Assembly (NCBI GenBank): GCA_910578735.1
Contig: CAJTSQ010000013.1
Span: forward strand, 1 to 63,724
From: an uncultured Oscillospiraceae bacterium
GTDB lineage: Bacteria; Bacillota; Clostridia; Oscillospirales; Oscillospiraceae
Direction: 5' to 3'
DNA length: 63,724 nt
Shown: one piece after another, positions 31,432 to 39,587 of the stretch
How the letters are laid out: every line of letters begins with the position of its first letter
How positions within the stretch are numbered: position 1 is the stretch's first letter
Notes under the pieces: model-generated
Told to the model about the DNA's origin: nothing
The model's input: the letters and a program-made list of their open reading frames with translations, nothing else
Databases searched by the model: none
Position numbers and translations under genes: made by a program

Positions 31432-33789
31432 ATGAAAAAACGGATTATATCGGTGGCCCTGGCCCTGGGTATGCTGCTGTCCCTTGCGCCGGTGAGCGTG
31501 TGGGCAGCGGAGGTTGAGACCACTGCCAAGGACGCAACGGAACTACGAGACGCAATCAATGGAACAACTGCCGATGTAATTAAATTGGCAGACAATGTGG
31601 AACTGCCAGATACCGGCCTGACAATTCCCAAGGGGCGCACGGTTACGATTGATCTGGCGAAGCATACCCTCAGTTCTACAGCCAGTCTTACCATTCAAGT
31701 GCTGGGAAATCTCACTGTGAAAGACAGCGCAGCATCTGCTGCCCCCGCTGTCGGGCGTGACCATACTGTAACCTATGATTCCGGTAAAATTGAAGGTACA
31801 CAGGATGCTATCCATGTACAGGAGGGCGGCAGTTTTACACTTGAAAGCGGTAAAATACATTCACGGGGAAATATTGCCGTTTCTGCCCTCGGCAGCGAGA
31901 CCGGAAGCGGCGCGGCGGTTAATTCTACCGTTACCATCACTGGCGGGTTTGTGGAAGCCCAGGAATGTGCCGTCTTTGTAAGGGGCAATGGCGCAAAGCT
32001 GAATGTAGCGGGCGGCGTGCTTCTTGGCCGGGACAATGCGGCGGTGTCCGGCAACGGTATGCCAAATTGCGGCGGCACTGAAATCTCCATTACCGGCGGC
32101 ACATTGATCGGGAAAATATCTACCAACGGTTACATTGCCTGTGGTATCTACCACCCTCAGCAGGGCATGTTGACTATTAGCGGCGGAGAAATCCGGGCCG
32201 TTGGTGGTGTAGGCATTCTCATGCGCGGCGGAGATTTAGTAATGGATGGTGGCAAGATTGTAGCCACTCGTAACGACCACAACACTTCGGGAAAAGTGGG
32301 AGACTCCGCGCAGCCGATTGATTCCGGAAAATATATTGCAATGGACCGGCAAGCAGAATATCCTGATAATGCGTCCATAAAAATAAGCTTGTCTGCTGAT
32401 TTGGTTAAGGATGATAAGAATTATACACCGGTTTATTATCCCTCTACAGGCGGATTCAAGATGGAGGCCGTTGAAAAAGACGGAACAATTGTATACAAAA
32501 TTGTAGAAACAAATACCTATACAATCACTTTTAATCCTAATGGCGGCACGGTAACACCAACCTCGGCAGAGACCGGAACAGATGGCAAACTTGACAGAGA
32601 CCTGCCCACACCCACCCGAGACGGTTACACCTTCGACGGCTGGTACACCGCCGCTGACGGCGGGGAAAAGTGCGACAAGGAAAAGGTCTTCACCACCAGC
32701 ACCACTCTCTATGCCCACTGGACGCAGGAAGGCGGCGGCGATGATAAGACCAAGTACACCATCACCCTCGACGCCAACGGCGGCACGGTGACGCCGGCCA
32801 CGGTGGAGACAGACGCTGACGGCAAGGCCACGCTGCCCACGCCCACCCGAGACGGCTACACCTTCGACGGCTGGTACACCGCCGCTGACGGCGGCGAGAA
32901 GAAGGGTGAGACATCGGTCTTTGACGCCAACACCACCCTCTATGCCCACTGGACCGAGAAGAAACCCGACAACCCCGATACCCCCGACACCGAGACCTAC
33001 TACCGGGTCTACACCCCGGGCAGCGTCTCCGGTGGCACCTATTCTGTGCGTCCCCGCAACGCCGCCGAGGGGGACCGGGTCACCATCGAGTTCAGCCCCC
33101 GGAGAAACTACGAGCTGGATTGGCTGTCGGTCTACAACCGCACCACCGGCAGGGAAATCTACACCACCCAGCGCTACAACGACGAGTACTATTTCTATAT
33201 GCCCGACAGCGATGTGGAACTGGACATCTCCTTCGCCAACCAGTACAGCTGGGTGAGCAGCAATGTGTCCATCACCACCTCTGAGTCCCAGGCTAAGGCG
33301 GGCCCCAACGCCTGGTACTACCAGGACCGCCATATCTATCACATCACCGACGGCATGATCCCCGACCGCACCCCTATCACCCGAAACATATTCCTGTCCG
33401 TCCTCTACAACCTGACCGACCACAGCACGGAGAAGAGCTCGTCCATCGGCAGCGAGACCAACGACGCCCAGGTCTGGGCCACCAACCATAACATTCTCCC
33501 GGATATCTACGCCAGCGGGCTCTGGGGGCCGGACAAACCCCTGAGCCGTGAACAGGTGTCCATGCTGATGTTCAACTACGCCGGATACCGGAACCGCAGC
33601 ATCGCCCAGCGGACCAACCTCACCCGTTACACGGATTACAGCAGGGTCCGCACCATCGCGCGCAGCGCCATGTCCTGGTCCCTGTCCACCGGCCTGATGA
33701 CCAGCGCCACGTCTAATACCCTGGCCCCCCAAGATCTCTACACCTGCGGCGAGGCCGGTGATATGCTCTTCCGCTTCGGCGGCTATTGA
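31432..33789 (+). CDS. Large secreted protein with beta-helix-like region and two InlB-type repeats
   Basis: The 785-residue protein has a signal peptide (MKKRIISVALALGMLLSLAP, cut near VWAAE). Residues 30-310 have the short hydrophobic/Gly repeats of a right-handed beta-helix (GKIEGTQDAIHVQEGGSFTL; ITGGTLIGKISTNGYIACGI). Two Listeria-Bacteroides / InlB B repeats follow, each with TPTRDGYTFDGWYTAADGGE. After a Pro/Asp linker the C-terminal 200 residues resemble a degenerate S-layer homology region (REQVSMLMFNYAGYRNRSIA). It is probably a cell-surface adhesin. The first 1 kb is visibly richer in A+T than the rest, suggesting a mosaic gene. RBS GGGAGG. Confidence 0.85.
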   Translation: MKKRIISVALALGMLLSLAPVSVWAAEVETTAKDATELRDAINGTTADVIKLADNVELPDTGLTIPKGRTVTIDLAKHTLSSTASLTIQVLGNLTVKDSAASAAPAVGRDHTVTYDSGKIEGTQDAIHVQEGGSFTLESGKIHSRGNIAVSALGSETGSGAAVNSTVTITGGFVEAQECAVFVRGNGAKLNVAGGVLLGRDNAAVSGNGMPNCGGTEISITGGTLIGKISTNGYIACGIYHPQQGMLTISGGEIRAVGGVGILMRGGDLVMDGGKIVATRNDHNTSGKVGDSAQPIDSGKYIAMDRQAEYPDNASIKISLSADLVKDDKNYTPVYYPSTGGFKMEAVEKDGTIVYKIVETNTYTITFNPNGGTVTPTSAETGTDGKLDRDLPTPTRDGYTFDGWYTAADGGEKCDKEKVFTTSTTLYAHWTQEGGGDDKTKYTITLDANGGTVTPATVETDADGKATLPTPTRDGYTFDGWYTAADGGEKKGETSVFDANTTLYAHWTEKKPDNPDTPDTETYYRVYTPGSVSGGTYSVRPRNAAEGDRVTIEFSPRRNYELDWLSVYNRTTGREIYTTQRYNDEYYFYMPDSDVELDISFANQYSWVSSNVSITTSESQAKAGPNAWYYQDRHIYHITDGMIPDRTPITRNIFLSVLYNLTDHSTEKSSSIGSETNDAQVWATNHNILPDIYASGLWGPDKPLSREQVSMLMFNYAGYRNRSIAQRTNLTRYTDYSRVRTIARSAMSWSLSTGLMTSATSNTLAPQDLYTCGEAGDMLFRFGGY
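32611..32894 (+). repeat. Two nearly identical 53-bp units inside the secreted protein gene
   Basis: Units 32611-32663 and 32842-32894 differ at a single position and encode the conserved part of the two InlB-type repeats. The identity at synonymous sites implies a recent duplication or gene conversion. Confidence 0.85.
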
Positions 33790-33828
33790 CTTGGATAACA
33801 TTTGCAGCATAAAAAGTAAAAAAGACAC

Positions 33829-33866
33829 AAAAATCCGCAGAAATTTTAAAATTTCTGCGGATTTTT
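33829..33866. terminator. Bidirectional terminator between the secreted protein gene and tRNA-Thr
   Basis: A perfect 38-base palindrome made of AAAAATCCGCAGAAATTTT and its reverse complement. It gives a long stem with T-runs on both sides and serves the convergent protein gene and tRNA. Confidence 0.92.
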
Positions 33867-33868
33867 GG

Positions 33869-33940
33869 AGCTAGTGGTGGGAATCGAACCCACAACCCCA
33901 TCATTACGAGTGATGTGCTCTGCCATTGAGCCACACTAGC
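33869..33940 (-). tRNA. tRNA-Thr (anticodon CGT)
   Basis: The minus strand folds as a full cloverleaf: acceptor GCTAGTG/CACTAGC, D stem GCTC/GAGC, anticodon stem CATCA/TGATG with loop CTCGTAA (anticodon CGT, reads ACG), 5-base variable loop, T stem GTGGG/CCCAC with loop TTCGATT, discriminator T. The total is 72 bases and CCA is not encoded. It has its own promoter upstream and the palindromic terminator downstream. Confidence 0.96.
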
Positions 33941-33952
33941 GCAACACTTGCT

Positions 33953-33981
33953 ATTATACTCAGACCCATCCCATCAGTCAA
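33953..33981 (-). promoter_or_regulatory. Promoter of tRNA-Thr
   Basis: On the minus strand TTGACT, 17 bases, TATAAT. Confidence 0.85.
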
Positions 33982-33990
33982 GAGGGATGC

Positions 33991-34012
33991 GGGCAATTTT
34001 GCCCTCTTTTTT
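33991..34012 (+). terminator. Possible plus-strand terminator upstream of the tRNA promoter
   Basis: GGGCAA-TT-TTGCCC followed by TCTTTTTT. It would stop plus-strand read-through from the secreted protein gene toward obgE. Confidence 0.45.
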
Positions 34013-34034
34013 AAATTTTTTGTAATGATAGGAC

Positions 34035-34066
34035 AAAAGGCGGCTGGTACGTGAATACTAGCCGCC
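34035..34066 (-). terminator. Terminator of obgE
   Basis: On the minus strand GGCGGCT, a 14-base loop, AGCCGCC, then TTTTG. Confidence 0.75.
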
Positions 34067-34075
34067 CTTTATATT

Positions 34076-35356
<1,281 letters not shown>

Positions 35357-35426
35357 CTTGGGCACCTCCTTTCTTCTTTGTTCCTTTTCTTTGAAAAGAA
35401 AAGGAACCGAAAAGAAACTTTTCCTG

Positions 35427-35726
35427 TTAGATCAGATAGTTGTTTTCCTGATTCGCGGGCTGGAGGGCCTTCAGCTTATAGGTGGCGAAGCCCTCCTCCA
35501 CCAGGGGCTCCCGTTTGCAAAGCTCCTCGGCCGCTTCATAGCTCTCCGCCCGGAGAATATACATCCCCGCCACGCCGGGATACCCCTTGAACACCCCGGC
35601 CAGCTCGATGTGCCCGGCCTCGTCCAGAGCTCTCAGGTTGGCCACATGCCGCTCCACGGCGGCCTTGGTCAGCCGGTTGTAGGTCTTGGTCTTCTCGATA
35701 AACATGACATACAGCCATTGCTCCAT
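35427..35726 (-). CDS. YciI-like protein
   Basis: A 99-residue protein of the dimeric alpha/beta YciI type. It starts MEQWLYVMFIEKTKTYNRLT after AAGGAG, and has a conserved HVANLRALDEAGHIELAGVF with the His-Asp pair characteristic of the family, then GVAGMYILRAESYEAAEELC. The biochemical role of YciI proteins is mostly unknown. It lies 19 bases after the PPC-domain gene, so it is likely to be part of a small minus-strand operon with flavodoxin and acetyltransferase genes. Confidence 0.8.
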   Translation of the reverse strand: MEQWLYVMFIEKTKTYNRLTKAAVERHVANLRALDEAGHIELAGVFKGYPGVAGMYILRAESYEAAEELCKREPLVEEGFATYKLKALQPANQENNYLI

Positions 35727-35745
35727 AGGTGTTTCTCCTTCCTGT

Positions 35746-36174
35746 TTAATCTTCAAATTCCAGCAGGTTCAGCCCCACGGCGTCGCTGAATTTCCGGCTG
35801 GTCCGGCCGTCCCAGACCTGCAAAAACAGCTCCAGAGTTGCGCTGATGGTACAGGCGGACAGGTGGCCGGCGTGGACCTCGCCAGTGACCGGATTGCCGA
35901 TGGTGATATGCAGATGGAGGTAGGGCTTCCCCTCCTGCCGGGTCACGTTCCCCACCAGGGCGGAGATCTCATACTGCCCCTGATAACGCTTAGAGTAGTA
36001 TTTCTTCTCCGCTGTGTCAAAAATCCCGATGGTCACATCGTTGGCCGCGCCCAGGGCGGAAACCGTCCCCAACCGGATGTTCTCCCGGTCCGCCAGCTTG
36101 GTCAGGCTGTCCACCACCTCCTCGCCGGGGTCCAGGCGCAGGGCATAACCCTGGGGAAATTTTCTGTATTCCAT
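35746..36174 (-). CDS. PPC (DUF296)-domain protein
   Basis: The 142-residue protein is a single PPC/DUF296 domain: MEYRKFPQGYALRLDPGEEV, LGTVSALGAANDVTIGIFD, the metal-binding-like strand PYLHLHITIG and GEVHAGHLSACTISATLELF. In plants such domains are joined to AT-hooks; bacterial single-domain versions are trimeric proteins of uncertain function, sometimes annotated as DNA-binding. The His residues in HLHIT and HAGHL could bind a metal. Start ATG after GAGG. It is co-directional with its neighbours at 10-20 base spacing. Confidence 0.83.
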   Translation of the reverse strand: MEYRKFPQGYALRLDPGEEVVDSLTKLADRENIRLGTVSALGAANDVTIGIFDTAEKKYYSKRYQGQYEISALVGNVTRQEGKPYLHLHITIGNPVTGEVHAGHLSACTISATLELFLQVWDGRTSRKFSDAVGLNLLEFED

Positions 36175-36184
36175 ATTCAACACC

Positions 36185-36634
36185 TCAATTCTCTGCCGTT
36201 TTCATCAGCCCGTCTAAAAACCGGCAGGCGTTTTTCAGGTCGGACTCGTCCGGATGGCCCTTGCAGATGCCGCCCACCAGCTTAAAGGGCCCGAAGGTAT
36301 CGTAGCCCTTGCAGCCGAAGCTGCCCACAATCCGAGCGTCCTTCTCCCGGACCGCCTCCTCGATGGCCTTTGTCCCGTTGCTGCCCCCGTAGGTGGCCAG
36401 GAAAAACACCTTTTTATCCCGGGGAAGGTTATTTCTGGCAAATTCCACCACGCTCTGGTGGAATTTGCCGAAGTAGATGCCCGAGGCGAAGCCGATGAGG
36501 TCATAGCCGCTCAGGTCGGCGCTTTTCACGGCCAAGGCGTCCATAAGGGTAACCTCCCGCCCCTGGGCAACGGCCTCCACCAGCCTTCTGGTGTTGCCGT
36601 GGTGGGCCGAGTAGTATACGATAGCGGTCCTCAT
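36185..36634 (-). CDS. Flavodoxin-domain protein
   Basis: The 149-residue protein is a flavodoxin-like FMN-binding electron carrier: TAIVYYSAHHGNTRRLVEAV at the start is the phosphate loop, and IGFASGIYFGKFHQSVVEFA and FLATYGGSNGTKAIEE surround the flavin. It ends in a helix (ACRFLDGLMKT). The shift from TGNT to HHGNT in the phosphate loop is typical of the flavodoxin-domain oxidoreductase branch. It starts 4 bases inside the end of the acetyltransferase gene (ATGA), so their translation is coupled. Confidence 0.87.
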   Translation of the reverse strand: MRTAIVYYSAHHGNTRRLVEAVAQGREVTLMDALAVKSADLSGYDLIGFASGIYFGKFHQSVVEFARNNLPRDKKVFFLATYGGSNGTKAIEEAVREKDARIVGSFGCKGYDTFGPFKLVGGICKGHPDESDLKNACRFLDGLMKTAEN

Positions 36635-37242
36635 AATTGGCAATCTCCTATTTTCCGGTCCTTGAAGTAGTATTCCCGGTCGCGGTCGTTTACCTCCCGC
36701 AGAATCCGGCAGGGGTTGCCCACCGCCACCACGTTGTCAGGCAGGTCCCGGGTGACCACGCTGCCCGCGCCCACTACCACGTTATCGCCGATGGTCACGC
36801 CGGGGACCACCACCACATTGGCGCCCAGCCAGCAGTTGCGGCCGACGCGGATGGGGGCGTTGTACTGGTACAGCTGCTCCCGCAGCTCGGGGCAGATGGG
36901 ATGGCCCGCCGTGGCCAGGACGCAGTTGGGGCCGAACTGGGTGTAGTCGCCCACGTAAATGTGAGTGTCGTCCACCAGGGTCAGGTTGAAATTGGCGTAG
37001 ATGTTTTTCCCAAAGTGGACATGCTGCCCGCCGAAGTTGGCGTGGAAGGGGGTCTCGATGTAACAACCCTCCCCGATCTCGGCGAACATCTCCCGAAGGA
37101 GCGCAGCCTTCCGCTCCAGGTTAGAGGGTTTGACCTGATTGTATTCAAACAGCCGGTCCAGGCATTGCAGCTGCTCCCGCTGAAGCGTCTCATCCCCGGG
37201 AAGGTAGAGCATTCCGCTGTGCTGCTTTTCGCGAATATCCAC
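36631..37242 (-). CDS. Maltose/galactoside-type O-acetyltransferase
   Basis: The 203-residue protein has the N-terminal Mac domain (MLYLPGDETLQREQLQCLDR) and the left-handed beta-helix of hexapeptide acetyltransferases (TIGDNVVVGAGSVVTRDLPD, then NVVAVGNPCRILRE). The catalytic His lies in ATAGHPI. It transfers acetyl from acetyl-CoA to a sugar such as maltose, glucose or galactoside; which one is not clear. The start is GTG, 7 bases after AAAGGAGG. It overlaps the flavodoxin gene by 4 bases and lies behind the rpmA terminator. Confidence 0.9.
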   Translation of the reverse strand: MDIREKQHSGMLYLPGDETLQREQLQCLDRLFEYNQVKPSNLERKAALLREMFAEIGEGCYIETPFHANFGGQHVHFGKNIYANFNLTLVDDTHIYVGDYTQFGPNCVLATAGHPICPELREQLYQYNAPIRVGRNCWLGANVVVVPGVTIGDNVVVGAGSVVTRDLPDNVVAVGNPCRILREVNDRDREYYFKDRKIGDCQL

Positions 37243-37263
37243 AAAAAGACCTCCTTTTCACGA

Positions 37264-37295
37264 AAAAGCCGCAAACGGAACCGTTTGCGGCTTTT
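37264..37295 (-). terminator. Terminator of rplU-prp-rpmA
   Basis: Perfect 15-bp stem AAAAGCCGCAAACGG / CCGTTTGCGGCTTTT with a 2-base loop and T-run on the minus strand. Confidence 0.93.
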
Positions 37296-37302
37296 GATCT
37301 GA

Positions 37303-37593
37303 TTACTCCGCGGCGGCCTCTTCCACAATGGAGACCTGCTTGCGGTCCTTGCCCAGGCGCTCAAACTTCACGCGGCCGGTCTTCATGGCGAACAGGGTGT
37401 CGTCGCTGCCCTTGCCCACGTTGACGCCGGGGTGGATATGGGTGCCCCGCTGGCGGACCAGGATGTTGCCGGCCAGCACAAACTGGCCGTCGCCCCGCTT
37501 CACGCCCAGCCGCTTGGCCTTGGAATCACGACCATTGCGGGTGGAGCCCACGCCCTTTTTATGGGCGAAAAACTGTAAACCGATATTCAGCAT
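37303..37593 (-). CDS. rpmA: Ribosomal protein bL27, precursor with cleavable extension
   Basis: The 96-residue bL27 begins MLNIGLQFFAHKKGVGSTRN. The nine residues up to LQFF form the Firmicutes-type N-terminal extension removed by Prp, leaving the mature AHKKG end that reaches into the peptidyl transferase centre. The body (GDGQFVLAGNILVRQRGTHI, VGKGSDDTLFAM) is standard. Having the uncleaved-type start and prp next door is a consistent pair. Start ATG after GGAGG. Confidence 0.98.
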   Translation of the reverse strand: MLNIGLQFFAHKKGVGSTRNGRDSKAKRLGVKRGDGQFVLAGNILVRQRGTHIHPGVNVGKGSDDTLFAMKTGRVKFERLGKDRKQVSIVEEAAAE

Positions 37594-37596
37594 CTC

Positions 37597-37926
37597 TTAC
37601 ACCTCCAAGACAGTAATATTTTCAGGGTATTCCTCGGCCAGCTGAACGCAGTGGACCAGCAGAGCGGCCAGAAGGGTCTGGCAGACGCTCTCGCTGTCCG
37701 AATCCAGGGCCTTGGGAAGCTTCAGGGAGATGGACGCGTCCTTGTCCCGCACCTTCACCGAGGCTTCCAGCCCCAGCACGTCGTTGACGGCGCACTCGGT
37801 GAGGCGGATGGCGCTGGTCAGGGCGGCGCAGACGATGTCCTCCCCCTGGGGGGCGTAGCCGCTGTGGCCCTTCATCTCCAGGCCGGTGAGGCGGCTGCCC
37901 TCAGAATAAAAGGTTACGGTAGTCAT
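37597..37926 (-). CDS. prp: Ribosomal-processing cysteine protease Prp
   Basis: Prp removes the N-terminal extension of bL27 in Firmicutes. The 109-residue product shows its catalytic pair: His21 and Cys33 in KGHSGYAPQGEDIVCAALTS, matching His22 and Cys34 of the Staphylococcus aureus enzyme. It lies between rplU and rpmA, as usual. Its start codon overlaps the rplU stop (TGATG), so translation is coupled, and rpmA follows 3 bases later. Confidence 0.95.
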   Translation of the reverse strand: MTTVTFYSEGSRLTGLEMKGHSGYAPQGEDIVCAALTSAIRLTECAVNDVLGLEASVKVRDKDASISLKLPKALDSDSESVCQTLLAALLVHCVQLAEEYPENITVLEV

Positions 37927-38237
37927 CAGGCCTTGATGGCGCCGATCTCCACCTTGGTGTAGGGCTGGCGATGGCCCTGGCGCTTGCGGTAGCCCTTCTT
38001 GGGGGTGTACTTGAAGATGCGGATCTTCTTGCCCTTGCCGTTCTTGACCACGGTGGCGGCCACGGAAGCACCCTCCACAGTGGGAGCGCCAAAGGTGGCC
38101 TTGTCGCCGTCCAGAATAGCCAGCACCTGGTCAAAGGTGACGGCCTGACCGGCCTCGGCCTCCAGCTTTTCGATGAACAGAGTGTCTCCCTCCGCCACCT
38201 TATACTGCTTGCCGCCGGTTACGATAATTGCCTGCAT
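37926..38237 (-). CDS. rplU: Ribosomal protein bL21
   Basis: bL21 of the large subunit, 103 residues: MQAIIVTGGKQYKVAEGDTL, then ATVVKNGKGKKIRIFKYTPK and the conserved GYRKRQGHRQPYTKVEI end. The ATG follows AAAGGAG; an in-frame codon three residues upstream is not needed. It leads the rplU-prp-rpmA operon behind a good promoter and a leader that looks like the L21 leader element. Confidence 0.97.
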   Translation of the reverse strand: MQAIIVTGGKQYKVAEGDTLFIEKLEAEAGQAVTFDQVLAILDGDKATFGAPTVEGASVAATVVKNGKGKKIRIFKYTPKKGYRKRQGHRQPYTKVEIGAIKA

Positions 38238-38246
38238 AGTATTCAA

Positions 38247-38312
38247 CTCCTTTATTACGGGCTCGCTCTTGCAGGCGGGGTGTCCCCTCTTAACTGCCTG
38301 TCTCGACGCGGC
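38247..38312 (-). promoter_or_regulatory. Putative L21 leader (ribosomal protein autoregulatory structure)
   Basis: The 5' untranslated RNA on the minus strand contains a compound hairpin in which CAGGC pairs with GCCTG around an inner GGGG-ACA-CCCC stem, followed by GCAAGAGCGAGCCCG before the RBS. Firmicutes rplU mRNAs carry an L21 leader in this position. The match is by position and fold, not by a covariance model. Confidence 0.5.
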
Positions 38313-38318
38313 CTTAAT

Positions 38319-38347
38319 ATTTTACCAACGGGACAGGCTGTTGTCAA
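38319..38347 (-). promoter_or_regulatory. Promoter of rplU-prp-rpmA
   Basis: On the minus strand TTGACA, 17 bases, TAAAAT. Confidence 0.85.
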
Positions 38348-38389
38348 GAGATTTTCGCAGTTTTTTGGTTTTTTTGATGTTGGCAAAAA

Positions 38390-38420
38390 GAGACGCGGCG
38401 GACCGTCTTCGGTCCGCCGC
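38390..38420 (-). terminator. Terminator of the spore coat gene pair
   Basis: GCGGCGGACCG-N4-CGGTCCGCCGC, followed on the minus strand by GTCTCTTTTTGCC. Confidence 0.88.
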
Positions 38421-38433
38421 GCGGCGCATACAG

Positions 38434-38694
38434 TTATTGTGCGGCCGGCTTCTGGTTAGAGAACTTGGTGTAAGCCTGGCTCACCTTGCTGGCCTGGGCC
38501 TGCTCCACCTGGTACCAGCCCTTGGCCTGGGCCATGCGGAACAGGTCGCTCTGGATCTGGTGGCTCTGGTTCAGGATATTCAGAAAGTCGTTCCGCAGGG
38601 CCAAGTTGACGCATTCAGAGGCGTAAGTGTCATAGTTGGACGACATCTTCTTCTCGCTGCAAATAAAATCGGTCATTCTCTCCTGATCGTTCAT
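38434..38694 (-). CDS. CotF-family spore coat protein
   Basis: The 86-residue protein belongs to the CotF-like spore coat family: MNDQERMTDFICSEKKMSSN, then YDTYASECVNLALRNDFLNI, QIQSDLFRMAQAKGWYQVEQ and a short tail. CotF proteins have a ferritin-like helical fold and are deposited on the spore surface. The ATG is 7 bases after AGGAGG. It is the second gene of a two-gene unit with another small helical protein and ends at a strong terminator. Confidence 0.88.
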   Translation of the reverse strand: MNDQERMTDFICSEKKMSSNYDTYASECVNLALRNDFLNILNQSHQIQSDLFRMAQAKGWYQVEQAQASKVSQAYTKFSNQKPAAQ

Positions 38695-38707
38695 CAATAC
38701 TCCTCCT

Positions 38708-38893
38708 TCAGCGCAGATAGTTCAGCAGGGTGGTGTAGTTGTTCAGGTGCTGGCTGGCGCATTCCTGAAATTTGCTCTTCAGCTCCTGGTCCTGACTCTC
38801 CTGGACGGCGGACAGGTACTTGCAGTGGAGCACCCGCTCAAAGTCCAACTGGTCGGACAGGGCGTTCAGCTCCTTGGTGGTCAGGTTTGGCAT
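38708..38893 (-). CDS. Small CotF-associated helical protein, 61 aa
   Basis: The 61-residue protein starts MPNLTTKELNALSDQLDFER and continues VLHCKYLSAVQESQDQELKS with the ending CASQHLNNYTTLLNYLR. It is an all-helical, ferritin-like half of the kind often encoded just before CotF-type genes in Clostridia; I infer a spore coat role from the neighbour. Start ATG after AAGGAGGG. The gene for the coat protein begins 13 bases after its stop. Confidence 0.75.
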   Translation of the reverse strand: MPNLTTKELNALSDQLDFERVLHCKYLSAVQESQDQELKSKFQECASQHLNNYTTLLNYLR

Positions 38894-38938
38894 AGACAAT
38901 CCCTCCTTATTCAAGCGGGTGATCCCCGCTGTTGGTGG

Positions 38939-39496
38939 TTAGTCTGTCCTTCCCTCTCCCCATTTATGCGGAATTTGAGGCTGTCCGCTGGAGTCAAATG
39001 TCCACACCAGGTGTGCCCGCCCCTCCCACCGCTCCACCCGGGCCAGGCAGAACAGGGCAGACAGGGCCACCGGGCTGTCTGTACGAAAGGGGACAGCCAG
39101 GGAGAAGCCATCTTCTTCCCGCCGGCACAACATCGCCCCCCGGAGCTGGCCCCGAAGCACCGGGTCCCCCAGCATCCGCTCCGGGTGCTGTTCACAGTAC
39201 CACCGCCCGCCGCCCTGGGCCGCAAAGGCGAAGGCCAGCGGGGACTCCGCCCAAAACTGGGGCCAGCAGCCCGCCCGCTCCAGCGCCCCCACCGACAGGG
39301 TCCGGCGCAGAATCAGCCGGCCGCCCTCCGGGGCCAGGGTGCCCAGCAGCAGCTTTCCCCCTTGGTCGCCGTGGAGCCACGCCTTGTAGAGCCCCCTGCC
39401 GTCGGCTGGGCGCTCCGCCTCCATATGTATCCTGGGGCCCTCCTGCCGCAGGGTCAGGGTCCCGCCGCCCCGCATGGGAATCCGATCCTCCACTGT
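38939..39496 (-). CDS. Hypothetical protein, about 185 aa
   Basis: I do not recognise a family. The protein is soluble with many aromatic and Gly residues: MRGGGTLTLRQEGPRIHMEA, YKAWLHGDQGGKLLLGTLAP, then LERAGCWPQFWAESPLAFAF and a C-terminal HLVWTFDSSGQPQIPHKWGE. The GTG start used has GAGAGGGGG upstream; an ATG seven codons earlier lacks a clear RBS. Its placement before two spore coat genes and its lack of a signal peptide are compatible with a spore or house-keeping role, but nothing specific can be claimed. Confidence 0.6.
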   Translation of the reverse strand, partial: TVEDRIPMRGGGTLTLRQEGPRIHMEAERPADGRGLYKAWLHGDQGGKLLLGTLAPEGGRLILRRTLSVGALERAGCWPQFWAESPLAFAFAAQGGGRWYCEQHPERMLGDPVLRGQLRGAMLCRREEDGFSLAVPFRTDSPVALSALFCLARVERWEGRAHLVWTFDSSGQPQIPHKWGEGRTD

Positions 39497-39546
39497 GTTC
39501 GCCCCCTCTCCCGTCATTCTATGCGGGGAGGGCACCGGAATCTACA

Positions 39547-39575
39547 AAAACAGAGGAGCGGCGCTCCTCTGTTTT
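39547..39575 (-). terminator. Terminator of the symporter gene
   Basis: AAAACAGAGGAGC-GGC-GCTCCTCTGTTTT, a 13-bp stem followed by a T on the minus strand; a T-run is also present on the plus strand. Confidence 0.88.
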
Positions 39576-39587
39576 CTGAAAACCGTC

